A stretch of DNA of 64,000 bases, from assembly GCA_004322275.1 (NCBI GenBank), contig SCTA01000015.1, positions 1 through 64,000 on the forward strand, given 5' to 3'. The stretch comes from a bacterium (lineage in GTDB: Bacteria > Desulfobacterota > Deferrisomatia > Deferrisomatales > BM512). The notes below the pieces were generated by a model. The model had not been told where the DNA came from, did not search any database, and saw only the letters and a program-made list of their open reading frames with translations. Position numbers and translations under genes: made by a program. Below, piece by piece: positions 26,778 to 35,161 of this stretch (the stretch's first letter is position 1; every line of letters starts with the position of its first letter).

Positions 26778-27421
26778 GATACATCCTCGCCTTTATCGCC
26801 CTTTTCGCGGCAGCCGGGAGCGTTTTCGCCCAGCAGAGCGGGTGGCGCGTGGCCGATTCGGTGAAGGCCAGGGTTGACGACACCGTCATCACCCAAAGCC
26901 AGCTTCGGTCTGAAGGCGAATTCGCCAGACTGGAAGGGGAACCGGGAATTCTCACCGACGTCGAGCTGCTTCGCAGGCTTGTCAGGAGAAGGCTCGTCGT
27001 AGCCGAGGCGACAAAGCTTAGAATGAGCGTTCCTCCCGAAGAGGTCAGGAAAGGCGTTGACAGACTCGCCGGGTTCGCCGGGGGTGAGGAAAAGCTCGCC
27101 GCCGTCGCCGGCGCTCTAGGGATGACTTCGGCGGATCTGGAAAGAAGGGCCGCCGACATGGCCCTTGTGGAGCGCTACCTTGGCTTCCGGCGGGAGTCCG
27201 CTTACGTTTCGGAATCCGAGGTGCGGGCATACGTCGCCAAAAATCCGGAAATCGCCGGTTCGAGACCCATTGCGAAGGTGCGCGACGAGGTGAGAGAGTT
27301 TCTGGCGGCGGAAAAGTACCGGGAGGAGCTGGACAGGTGGATTGACAGGCAGTTAAACCTCGGCAGGGTGAGGATAATCCCGGTCGCGGAGGTATCCCCC
27401 GTCATTGAAAAACTCCGCTGA
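26774..27421 (+). CDS. exported SurA N-domain-like protein
   Basis: 215 aa, GTG start overlapping mltG (GTGA). A signal peptide is followed by ADSVKARVDDTVITQSQLRSE, the standard opening of SurA/PpiD-type chaperones, then a helical SurA_N-like domain. No parvulin (PPIase) domain is seen: the protein ends after VRDEVREFLAAEKYREELDRWIDRQ, the swap-helix region. It is likely a PPIase-less periplasmic chaperone for outer membrane proteins. Coupling to mltG suggests an envelope operon. Confidence 0.82.
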   Translation: MRYILAFIALFAAAGSVFAQQSGWRVADSVKARVDDTVITQSQLRSEGEFARLEGEPGILTDVELLRRLVRRRLVVAEATKLRMSVPPEEVRKGVDRLAGFAGGEEKLAAVAGALGMTSADLERRAADMALVERYLGFRRESAYVSESEVRAYVAKNPEIAGSRPIAKVRDEVREFLAAEKYREELDRWIDRQLNLGRVRIIPVAEVSPVIEKLR

Positions 27422-27561
27422 CGAGATCGCTCCGTTTGTTATTTGGCGCCGCATCGCCGTTTTCAGTAAAAATACCCCGCAAGCCCCTCTCCACCTCATG
27501 CGAGGACTTGTCAATCCACAGATCCTGAATGTAGGGGCAAACCCTGAAGGGGAATTTTGCC

Positions 27562-27591
27562 TTTACAATTTTTTTGGCCCGGTGCTAGTCT
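27562..27591 (+). promoter_or_regulatory. candidate promoter for queD-folE2
   Basis: TTTACA (27562-27567) and TAGTCT (27586-27591) with an 18-bp spacer, about 30 bp before the queD start. A reasonable sigma70-like match, not decisive. No preQ1 riboswitch fold is evident in the leader. Confidence 0.35.
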
Positions 27592-27621
27592 AAACGGTCG
27601 AAAAAAAACAAGGGAGTTTAT

Positions 27622-27993
27622 ATGTTTGAACTAAAGATAGAAGACCATCTCGCCGCCGCGCACAATCTGCGCGAGTATGAAGGCGAATGTGAAGCCCTTC
27701 ACGGGCACAACTGGAAGATAGAGGTGGTAGTCCGGGCCAGGGAACTCAACAGCATAGGCCTCGCCATAGATTTTCGGGATATCAAGTCGGCTACCACGGC
27801 GGTCCTCGACGGCCTCGACCACCGTTACCTTAACGAGGTCCCTCCCTTCGACAAGGTGAACCCCTCTTCGGAAAACATCGCCAGATACATCTACGAGGAG
27901 GTCGGGAGGAGACTTTCCGGCACCGGGGCGAAAATCCACAAGGTTACCGCGTGGGAAAGCGAGAAGGCTTGTGCGAGTTACTTTGAAGAGTGA
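27622..27993 (+). CDS. queD: 6-carboxytetrahydropterin synthase QueD
   Basis: 123 aa, GGGAG upstream. Zinc-ligand His residues occur as DHLAAAHNL, and H(G)HNWKIEV at about 30-34. The catalytic Cys lies in EGECEALHGH. LDHRYLNEV and TAWESEKACASYF complete the PTPS/QueD signature. It converts dihydroneopterin triphosphate to 6-carboxy-tetrahydropterin, the second step of queuosine (7-deazaguanine) synthesis. The following folE2 makes its substrate, so the two form a compact pathway pair. Other queuosine genes are not in the window. Confidence 0.95.
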   Translation: MFELKIEDHLAAAHNLREYEGECEALHGHNWKIEVVVRARELNSIGLAIDFRDIKSATTAVLDGLDHRYLNEVPPFDKVNPSSENIARYIYEEVGRRLSGTGAKIHKVTAWESEKACASYFEE

Positions 27994-28801
27994 TTGCGAA
28001 GAGCTTGTAGACATACAGAGCACCAGCGACCACCGGCGGATAGAGATCGACAAGGTAGGAGTAAAGAACATCACCTACCCCGTCACCCTGCTGGACAAGG
28101 CTCACGGCAAGCAGTCCACCGTGGCTACGGTGAACATGTACGTCGGGTTGCCCCACCACTTCAAGGGAACCCACATGAGCCGCTTCGTGGAGGTTTTAAA
28201 CGAGCACCGCGAGGGGCTCAGAATCGGGAGTTTCCCGAAAATCCTCGAAAAGATGCTCGACCGGCTGGAAGCGGCCAGCGCGCACATAGAGATGCGCTTT
28301 CCCTATTTCGCTGAAAAGCTGGCGCCGGTGAGCAGGGAAAGCTCGATTATGTCCTACGACTGCTCCTTCAAGGGCTCGCTTCGGGACGGGAAGTACGATC
28401 TTCTCGTAGGCGTTACGGTGCCCGCGACCAGCGTATGCCCTTGCTCCAAGGCGATAAGCGAAGCCGGGGCTCACAACCAGAGGTCTCTCATCACCCTCGA
28501 AGTGCGTTTCAAGGAGTTCGTCTGGATTGAAGACCTGATTACCTACGTAGAGAGCAAGGCTTCCTGCGAGGTATACAGCCTCCTCAAGCGCGCCGACGAA
28601 AAGTACGTCACCGAAAAGGCTTACAACAATCCCAAGTTCGTGGAAGACATCGTGCGCGACGTGGCTTACGGGCTGCTCAAGGACCCGAACATCACGTGGT
28701 TCTCCGTCGAGGCCGAAAACTTCGAGTCTATCCACAATCATAACGCTTACGCCCTGGTGGAGAAGTGGCCGGACTCCATCGATCGAAGGAAAGCCGGATA
28801 G
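27971..28801 (+). CDS. folE2: GTP cyclohydrolase FolE2 (type IB)
   Basis: 276 aa from GTG 27971; TTG 27983 is an alternative. The GTG overlaps queD by 23 bp and follows GAGAAGG. Diagnostic segments: VDIQSTSDHRRIEIDKVGVKNI, VGLPHHFKGTHMSRFVEVL, TSVCPCSKAISEAGAHNQRS (metal and catalytic Cys/His) and VEAENFESIHNHNAYA. It turns GTP into dihydroneopterin triphosphate for folate and queuosine. The FolE2 type can use metals other than zinc and is often present where zinc is limiting. Overlap with queD suggests translational coupling. Confidence 0.95.
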   Translation: MRVTLKSDCEELVDIQSTSDHRRIEIDKVGVKNITYPVTLLDKAHGKQSTVATVNMYVGLPHHFKGTHMSRFVEVLNEHREGLRIGSFPKILEKMLDRLEAASAHIEMRFPYFAEKLAPVSRESSIMSYDCSFKGSLRDGKYDLLVGVTVPATSVCPCSKAISEAGAHNQRSLITLEVRFKEFVWIEDLITYVESKASCEVYSLLKRADEKYVTEKAYNNPKFVEDIVRDVAYGLLKDPNITWFSVEAENFESIHNHNAYALVEKWPDSIDRRKAG

Positions 28802-28805
28802 ATTT

Positions 28806-28988
28806 AGGGCTTATCCGTAAATAGGCCTTTCGGAGATCGCGCCGGATTTTGAGAGCGATTTTGTCGCGAAGATTGAGTAAAACCGTAGGCGTAGTTGTTC
28901 TACGCCTTGGGTTTTGCGATTGATGAGCGGCAAAAGCGGGCCAAAAGCCGGATGCGAGAACGAAGGATTTATTTACGGACAAGCCCTT
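28806..28988. repeat. intergenic palindromic repeat, type C (183 bp)
   Basis: Ends AGGGCTTATCCGTAAAT and ATTTACGGACAAGCCCTT are inverted repeats with one mismatch (in the ATCC/GTCC step). Inside, AGGCGTAG-TTGTT-CTACGCCT is a perfect 8-bp hairpin. The general layout (long terminal stem, central GTAG/CTAC hairpin) resembles types A and B, but the sequence differs. It fills the gap between folE2 and the FAD oxidoreductase. Only one copy is present in the window. Confidence 0.75.
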
Positions 28989-29013
28989 AATAGGTAGGGA
29001 TTTTGGGGTTTTA

Positions 29014-30810
29014 ATGGAACAGTACATAGATTGCAGCCTTTGTAGTGTCACGCCGCAGGGCAAGGCTTTTCGCTGCCGCTTCTGCAACGGCCTTTTGACG
29101 GGCCGTCTGAGGCTTATGCATGAGATCAAGGCCAGCCGGGGATGGAAAAACACGGCTACCTTTCTCAGCGCCCTCGCTCCCGGCCTCGGGCAGATCTTCG
29201 GAAACCGCATCCTGACGGGGCTGCTCTTCGGAGTCATGCTTCCCCTCGGCCTCGGGCTCCTTTACGCCACCTGGAGCGGCTTCTCCTACAGCCACCTCTT
29301 CATAGCCGGCATAGCGATTTACGTGGCGGTAGTGGCCGCCGTGGACGCCTGGTACGGCCCGGTCGAATACATCGCCCCCTGCGAGAGGACCTGCCCGGCG
29401 GGTCTCCACATCCCCGATTACCTCCAGCTTCTCTCCGACGAGGAGTTCGAGCAGGGCTATTCCCTTATTCGCACGCGCCTTCCCCTTGTCGGCACCATCG
29501 GCAGGGTCTGCCCCCACCCCTGCGAGGGAAAATGCTACCGGGGCGTGGACGGCGAGCCGATAGCGATAAACCACTGCAAGCGCTTCCTCTTCGACCGCCA
29601 CCAGAAGTACCTGTCTCGCGGCGGAGAAACCGCACCGCCCGAGCCCGCGCTGACGGACGGGCCCCGCGTGGCGGTTATCGGAGCCGGCCCCTCCGGCCTT
29701 TCCTGCGCTTATTTTTTGAGCGTGCTGGGCGCAAGGGTCGAGGTTTTCGATTCCGAAAAGGAACCCGGCGGAAGGCTTATCACCACGATCCCGGATTTTC
29801 GCCTTCCCAAGGAGGTTGTGCGCCTGGAAGTCGAAGACCTGAAAGCCAGGGGAGTCGTCTTCCACGCCGAATCGCCCGTCGGCCCCGGCGGAGTGCCCGT
29901 GCAAACCCTCCTCGACGGCTTCGACGCCGTCTACCTCTCTGTCGGCGCTCCCGCGTCGATGTCGATGAGGGTCGAGGGCGAGAGCGCCTTCACCGACTTC
30001 CAACGGTTCCTCAAAGACTCCAAGGAGCCCGAGCCCGCGAGGATCGAAGGCAAGGTAGCCGTCATCGGCGGAGGCAACGCCGCTCTCGACGTCTGCAGGA
30101 CCGCTCTTCGCTCGGGCGCTTCCGAGGTCCACCTGCTCTACCGCAGAACCCGCGAGCAGATGCCCGCCAGAGAGGACGAACTGGAGGCGGCGATGAGGGA
30201 GGGAATACGCTTTCGCTACCTTATAAATCCCGTAAAGGCGGTGCTGGAAAACGGGAAGCTCAAGGGAATAGAGGTTGTGCTCATGGAGCTGGGAATACCC
30301 GATTCCAGCGGAAGACCCCATCCCGTGCCGATAAAAGGGTCGGAACATCTTATCGAGTTCGACGTTGTAATCCCTTGTCTTGGGCAGAACGTCAAAGGAC
30401 CGATATTCGATGATCCCGCCCTGGCGAAACTTGCAAGAGAGAAGGACGGAAGGGTGAAAGTATCGCCCGCGACCCAAAAGACCAGCGTCAAAAAGCTCTA
30501 CGCGGGAGGCGACGCCGCCCGTGGGGCCGAGACCGCCGTCGCAGCCATCGCCGACGGCAGGAAGGCTGCTCTCGCGATCTTCGCCGACACCTCCTACTCT
30601 CTTGTAAAGGTGCCCATGACAAGGCGTCTGATGGTAAGAAAACCTTTTAAGATGCACATCGAGACCCAAAGAGAGAAGATACGCGAAAGGATGCACGCAA
30701 AGCCCCTCAGCGTCCGCATAAGCGGCTTTTTGGAGGTCGAAGACGGTTTCAACCCGGCGCAGGCCTCTTGCGAATCCAAACGCTGCCTGCAGTGCCACCG
30801 GGAACTTTAA
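29014..30810 (+). CDS. membrane-anchored FAD/NAD(P) oxidoreductase with GltD-like domain
   Basis: 598 aa. The N-terminus has a zinc-ribbon-like CxxC pair (CSLC at 7, CRFC at 21) and a hydrophobic region (about 55-112) with two or more membrane helices. A Fe-S segment CERTCPAG and VCPHPCEGKCYRG (about 123-174) follows, as in glutamate synthase small subunits. The FAD site is VAVIGAGPSGLSCAYFL (about 213); the NAD(P) site is VAVIGGGNAALDVC (about 349). LYRRTREQMPARE and AGGDAARGAETAV complete the GltD pattern. It ends with CESKRCLQCH. It probably moves electrons between NAD(P)H and a membrane or ferredoxin partner. First gene of the cytochrome block. Confidence 0.88.
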   Translation: MEQYIDCSLCSVTPQGKAFRCRFCNGLLTGRLRLMHEIKASRGWKNTATFLSALAPGLGQIFGNRILTGLLFGVMLPLGLGLLYATWSGFSYSHLFIAGIAIYVAVVAAVDAWYGPVEYIAPCERTCPAGLHIPDYLQLLSDEEFEQGYSLIRTRLPLVGTIGRVCPHPCEGKCYRGVDGEPIAINHCKRFLFDRHQKYLSRGGETAPPEPALTDGPRVAVIGAGPSGLSCAYFLSVLGARVEVFDSEKEPGGRLITTIPDFRLPKEVVRLEVEDLKARGVVFHAESPVGPGGVPVQTLLDGFDAVYLSVGAPASMSMRVEGESAFTDFQRFLKDSKEPEPARIEGKVAVIGGGNAALDVCRTALRSGASEVHLLYRRTREQMPAREDELEAAMREGIRFRYLINPVKAVLENGKLKGIEVVLMELGIPDSSGRPHPVPIKGSEHLIEFDVVIPCLGQNVKGPIFDDPALAKLAREKDGRVKVSPATQKTSVKKLYAGGDAARGAETAVAAIADGRKAALAIFADTSYSLVKVPMTRRLMVRKPFKMHIETQREKIRERMHAKPLSVRISGFLEVEDGFNPAQASCESKRCLQCHREL

Positions 30811-30885
30811 ACATTTAAAGATAAAACTTGCATTCGGCGCCCGTCCTCTCCGAAGGGCGGTCCCGCTTAAGGAGGAAGTTCTAAG

Positions 30886-32538
30886 TTGAGTCAGGAAAAG
30901 AACCTCACAAAGTCGCTTAATGATTTCTTCAGTTCAATCAAGCTCTCCATTTTTGTCCTGGTGTCGCTGGCGGTAACCTCGATCTTCGGAACCGTCATCG
31001 AGCAGGGGGAATCCCAGGCTCACTACGGCGAGCACTACGGCGAAGGCCTTGGAACGCTGATAAATCTGTTCAATCTCGGCGACATGTACCACTCCTGGTG
31101 GTTTTTGCTGATTTTGTCCCTCCTCCTCATAAACATCACCTTCTGCTCCCTGAAAAGACTCCCCGCGGCGATAAAGCTGATGAAGGACCGCGACCCCCTC
31201 TTCGACAAGCGTCAGACCACGGTGCACGAACGCTTCGAGATAAAGACGGACCTTTCCGCCAAAGAAGCCGAGGAAAAGGTCGCCGGACTTCTCTCAAAAA
31301 AAGTATCGGCAACGGTGCGGGGCGAGGAAGACGGAGCGGTCTACCTGATGTCTTCCCGGGGGGGCTGGAGCAGGATGGGCGTCTACGTAACCCATTGCAG
31401 CCTCTTTCTCTTCGCTCTCGGCTCCATTGTCGGCATTCTCTTCGGTTTCAAGGGCTTCGTCGGCATAGTCGAAGGCACACAACAGGATATAGTGCGCATG
31501 CGCGGCGCGGCCCCCATCCAGGTCGCCTCCTCGGCGCAGGTGTCCGACAAAGAGGCTCTGGGAGCCTCCGTCCTGAAAATGTCGGACGATCTCTTCGCCG
31601 CGCTGACGGGAAAGCAATTCCTCGCGGGTAACGTCTCTCTTACCGTAAAGGACGGCAGCGGCAAGGTCTACACCCGCTCCTCGAATTTCAACGAACCGGT
31701 GAGCTCCAAAGACGTTTTTAGCGGCCGGGTTCCCTTTCTCGTCAACAAGATAGAATGGGACGGGTCCTCGCCTGCAAAAGAGATAACCCTTTCCACAAAC
31801 GACTTCTTCTACAGGCTTCCCTTCGCCGTGCGCTGCGACGAATTCTACCTTGAAAACTACCCCGACGGCAGGACCAAGGATTACGTCAGTTTCCTGACGG
31901 TCATCAGAAACGGCGCAGAGGGGGAGAAACTCAGGATAGAGGTCAATTCGCCCCTCATAGTCGACGGCATCTACTTCTACCAGTCAAGCTTCGGGCAGGT
32001 CGGCGTCAATACCGCGACCATCACCATAGCCGACCAGAACAGGAATTTTCTGGCCACGAACCGCACTGTGAATCTCAACGAAAGGGTGACGCTGCCTGAT
32101 GGAGGCGAGATAGTCCTTCGCGACGCGCAGATCGACAACCAGAGGGGCGGCGCTTCAGCGGCTGTTTTCCAGGTCAGCAAAGGCGGGGCGAACGACCAGA
32201 ACGGAGTCTATGAAGCCTCCGCCTTCGGCGGTCAGCGCCAGTGGTGGCCCGTCGGCCCCTACTACGTCCGCATGGACAAGGCCGACTGGATTTTCTACAC
32301 CGGCCTTCAGGTCGCCAAGGATCCGGGGGTTCCCATCGTGTGGGTCGGCTGCTTCCTGATTACCATCGGCCTTGTCGCCTCCTTCTTTTTCAGCCACAAG
32401 AGAGTCTGGGCGAAAATATCCACGGCTGACGGCAAGACGCAGATTCTCTTCGCGGGCAACGCGAGCAGAAACCGCGTCTCCTTCGAGCACTGGTTTGAAA
32501 CGCTTTCCGAGGAAGCTCAGGAAACCTTTCAAAAATAA
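30886..32538 (+). CDS. resB: ResB-like cytochrome c maturation protein
   Basis: 550 aa, TTG start with GGAGGAAG upstream. Membrane helices near 18-35, 65-85 and 160-185, then a long extracytoplasmic domain, and a last helix near 487-505 (IVWVGCFLITIGLVASFFF). Family markers: FFSSIKLSIFVLVSLAVTSIFGTVIEQ, YHSWWFLLILSLLLINITFCSL, GWSRMGVYVTHCSLFLF, and a late YTGLQVAKDPG. With CcsA it forms the System II haem export and attachment complex that matures c-type cytochromes outside the cytoplasm. It lies directly before ccsA and the multihaem cytochrome. Confidence 0.93.
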   Translation: MSQEKNLTKSLNDFFSSIKLSIFVLVSLAVTSIFGTVIEQGESQAHYGEHYGEGLGTLINLFNLGDMYHSWWFLLILSLLLINITFCSLKRLPAAIKLMKDRDPLFDKRQTTVHERFEIKTDLSAKEAEEKVAGLLSKKVSATVRGEEDGAVYLMSSRGGWSRMGVYVTHCSLFLFALGSIVGILFGFKGFVGIVEGTQQDIVRMRGAAPIQVASSAQVSDKEALGASVLKMSDDLFAALTGKQFLAGNVSLTVKDGSGKVYTRSSNFNEPVSSKDVFSGRVPFLVNKIEWDGSSPAKEITLSTNDFFYRLPFAVRCDEFYLENYPDGRTKDYVSFLTVIRNGAEGEKLRIEVNSPLIVDGIYFYQSSFGQVGVNTATITIADQNRNFLATNRTVNLNERVTLPDGGEIVLRDAQIDNQRGGASAAVFQVSKGGANDQNGVYEASAFGGQRQWWPVGPYYVRMDKADWIFYTGLQVAKDPGVPIVWVGCFLITIGLVASFFFSHKRVWAKISTADGKTQILFAGNASRNRVSFEHWFETLSEEAQETFQK

Positions 32539-32602
32539 ATTGGATTTGATATAAACCATCGTTGAATAATAAGCCGCGTATATCGAGGCCGGAGTTGAAT
32601 TA

Positions 32603-33607
32603 ATGGTCCAGAACGTTATTAACGACAAAATCTTCGGCGCTGCCATGGTCATATACCTCCTGGCCAGCGTCGCCTACCTGATTTACATCGTATCCAGAAA
32701 CAAGAAAATCGGCACGGCAGCAACCCTTATCACTATGGCCGGGTTTCTGGTCAACACCGCCGCAATAGGCGTGCGCTGGGTCGAAAGCTACAAGCTGGGT
32801 TTCGGCTACGTTCCCCTCTCCAACATGTACGAGTCGATGGTCTTCTTTTCCTGGGCGATCGTTCTCATTTACCTGGTCTTCGAGTATTTTTACGGCTACA
32901 AAGTCATCGGCGTTCTGGCCACGGCCCTGGGATTCATCAGCATCGCGCTGGTTTCGCTTACCGGGGTATCGAGCGACATACAGCCGCTGGTTCCCGCGCT
33001 TCAGTCAAACTGGCTGACCTCTCACGTGGTTACCTGTTTCGTCGGTTACGCCGCTTTCGGCGTCTCCTACGTGATATGCATCCTCTATCTCATCCGCACC
33101 CGCGAGCTAAAGCAGACCCTGATGCTCTCGCTTCACCCGCTCGTTTTGCCCCTGCTGGTCTCCCTGATAAAGTACGGCAACATAAAGCCGGAACTGATCG
33201 GGGAGAAGAGCCTCGGCATAATGTGGGGCGTATCCGTCCTGGTCGGCGCTATTTTCTTCGGCCTCAGCCTTCTTTTCTCAAAGTCCGAAGATATGTTGCC
33301 CCCTCTCAAGGTTCTTGACGAACTTTCCTACAAGGCCGTCGCCGTCGGTTTCCCCCTCCTTACCCTTGGGATTCTTACCGGCGCGGCCTGGGCCAATTAC
33401 GCCTGGGGAACCTACTGGAGCTGGGACCCGAAGGAAACCTGGTCACTCATAACCTGGTTCGTCTACGCGGCTTTTCTGCACGCCCGCTATTCCGCGGGCT
33501 GGCGCGGCAAGCCCCTTGCGTGGCTCTCCGTCGTCGGGTTCGGCGCGGTTATCTTCACCTACTGGGGAGTCAATTACGTTTTGAGCGGTCTTCACAGCTA
33601 CGGTTGA
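32603..33607 (+). CDS. ccsA: CcsA/ResC-type cytochrome c synthetase
   Basis: 334 aa, about eight membrane helices. The tryptophan-rich WWD motif is seen in GTYWSWDPKETWSLITWFVY, with flanking His residues (SHVVTCFVGY; AFLHARYSAGW) that bind haem in this family. It joins haem to CxxCH apocytochromes outside the membrane together with ResB, encoded 64 bp upstream. Its most probable client is the multihaem cytochrome gene just downstream. Confidence 0.94.
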   Translation: MVQNVINDKIFGAAMVIYLLASVAYLIYIVSRNKKIGTAATLITMAGFLVNTAAIGVRWVESYKLGFGYVPLSNMYESMVFFSWAIVLIYLVFEYFYGYKVIGVLATALGFISIALVSLTGVSSDIQPLVPALQSNWLTSHVVTCFVGYAAFGVSYVICILYLIRTRELKQTLMLSLHPLVLPLLVSLIKYGNIKPELIGEKSLGIMWGVSVLVGAIFFGLSLLFSKSEDMLPPLKVLDELSYKAVAVGFPLLTLGILTGAAWANYAWGTYWSWDPKETWSLITWFVYAAFLHARYSAGWRGKPLAWLSVVGFGAVIFTYWGVNYVLSGLHSYG

Positions 33608-33755
33608 TTCGATAGGGATAGTCAAAAACCGAAGTTTGCGCTAGTATGTGGAAAATATTTTTGAATTTTTGAAAAACAGGGTTTACGGGGATATCCATTT
33701 AGGGCTGCCGGCTAGCAGGGCCTTCAAGACAAGGCTTTGTTATCAAGGGGTAGCC

Positions 33756-35066
33756 ATGAAAGGGAGGAAAATGAAGCGCGCTCTGGTGAATTTAAGTATC
33801 GCTCTGGTATTGATCATCGGTGCAGCAGGCTTCGCTCTGGCGGAGGAGGGGTGCATCAGCGGATCCTGCCACGACAAGATGGGCAAGAAGAAATTCATTC
33901 ACGGCCCGATGGGCGCGGGGCAGTGCGCGATCTGTCACGAGCAGACGGCGGCCAAACACCCGTCCAAAAGCGGCTCCAAAGACTTCAACCTCGCTTTTCA
34001 GGGCGGCAAGGAGCTTTGCTACGGATGCCACGAAAGGACCGACCAGAACCCCGTGGTCCACAAACCCATCCAGAAGGGTGACTGCATAGCCTGTCACGAT
34101 CCGCACGAGTCCGACGCCGAGCTTATGCTCAAGGCGGCCACGACCAGCGAGCTTTGCTTCACCTGCCACGAAAAGAAAATGATGGGCAAGGCCTTCATGC
34201 ACGGCCCGGTCGCCGCGGGCGACTGCAACATCTGCCACAACCCCCATTCCTCGGCGTACCCCGGCCTGACCGAAGAAAAAGGCACGGACCTTTGTCTCCT
34301 TTGCCATCTCGACCGCAAGGAGGAGTTCGAGCGCAAATACGTTCACGGCCCCGTCAAGGAAGACTGCCACAAGTGCCACGACTCCCACGGCTCGGACTTC
34401 GAGTTCATGCTCTACAACAAGGGCAAGGAGCTTTGCTACCTCTGCCATACCCGAGTCAAGGAAATCGTGGAGAACTCCGCCGTGCAGCACACCGCGCTCA
34501 AGCAGGGCGACTGCACGAACTGCCACACTCCGCATTCCTCCAATTACCCCCGCCAGCTCAAGGCTCCGGCGAGGGATAACTGCTACGTCTGCCACACCGA
34601 CATGGGCGCGATGATCGCCGGCGCGAAGAACATGCACGGCCCCGTCCAGCAGAACGACTGCTACGCCTGCCACGATCCGCACGGCTCCAACTTTACGCAG
34701 GTCTTGAAAAAGCCCTTCCCCGAGACCTTCTACATGCCGTACAAGACCGAAAACTACGCGCTTTGCTTCGATTGCCACAACAAGGACATAGCGCTGAACC
34801 AGTTCACGACCAAGTTGACGGACTTCCGTAACGGCGACCTCAACCTTCACTATCTCCACGTCAACAAAGATCCCAAGGGACGCAGCTGCAAGTCCTGCCA
34901 CGAAGCCCACGCCGGCAATCAGGACAAGCACATCCGCAAGGAAGTTCCCTTCGGGGCCAAGTGGATGCTGCCCGTCAACTTCACAAAGAAGTCGAATGGC
35001 GGAACCTGCGTGGTCGGTTGCCACAAACCGAAAGATTACGACCGCGTAAATCCCGTCACCTACTAA
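33756..35066 (+). CDS. multihaem c-type cytochrome, about 15 haems
   Basis: 436 aa from ATG 33756; ATG 33771 directly after GGAGGAAA is equally possible. Signal peptide: LVNLSIALVLIIGAAGFALAEE. I count 13 canonical CxxCH sites plus two variants: an N-terminal CISGSCH (CX4CH) and a C-terminal CVVGCH (CX3CH). Sites repeat about every 25-40 residues, with HGP(M/V) and NPHSS/DPHGS segments giving distal His ligands, the pattern of doubled-CXXCH/NrfB-like cytochromes. It is a periplasmic (or surface) electron conduit. The ResB-CcsA pair upstream is its likely maturase. A terminator follows. Confidence 0.93.
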   Translation: MKGRKMKRALVNLSIALVLIIGAAGFALAEEGCISGSCHDKMGKKKFIHGPMGAGQCAICHEQTAAKHPSKSGSKDFNLAFQGGKELCYGCHERTDQNPVVHKPIQKGDCIACHDPHESDAELMLKAATTSELCFTCHEKKMMGKAFMHGPVAAGDCNICHNPHSSAYPGLTEEKGTDLCLLCHLDRKEEFERKYVHGPVKEDCHKCHDSHGSDFEFMLYNKGKELCYLCHTRVKEIVENSAVQHTALKQGDCTNCHTPHSSNYPRQLKAPARDNCYVCHTDMGAMIAGAKNMHGPVQQNDCYACHDPHGSNFTQVLKKPFPETFYMPYKTENYALCFDCHNKDIALNQFTTKLTDFRNGDLNLHYLHVNKDPKGRSCKSCHEAHAGNQDKHIRKEVPFGAKWMLPVNFTKKSNGGTCVVGCHKPKDYDRVNPVTY

Positions 35067-35079
35067 AGAATGATTGAAA

Positions 35080-35130
35080 GCCGAAGAGCCCGGATTATCC
35101 GGGCCTTCGGCGCGTCTATTTATTTTTTGT
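35080..35130 (+). terminator. rho-independent terminator after the multihaem cytochrome
   Basis: GCCGAAG-A-GCCCGGA-TTA-TCCGGGC-CTTCGGC makes a 14-bp stem with one bulge, followed by a T-rich tract ending TTATTTTTTG. Confidence 0.8.
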
Positions 35131-35161
35131 GGTGGGCTCTTAAAGGAGTGGAGGGGTTACG

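Noticed and set aside
27422-27621. preQ1 riboswitch before queD
   Set aside because: I could not find the pseudoknot pattern of any preQ1 class in the leader.
29011-30798. 595-codon minus-strand frame opposite the FAD oxidoreductase
   Set aside because: GC-rich antisense frame; the plus-strand gene has clear FAD and Fe-S motifs.
33792-35024. 410-codon minus-strand frame opposite the multihaem cytochrome
   Set aside because: Antisense of an evident cytochrome with 13 CxxCH motifs.
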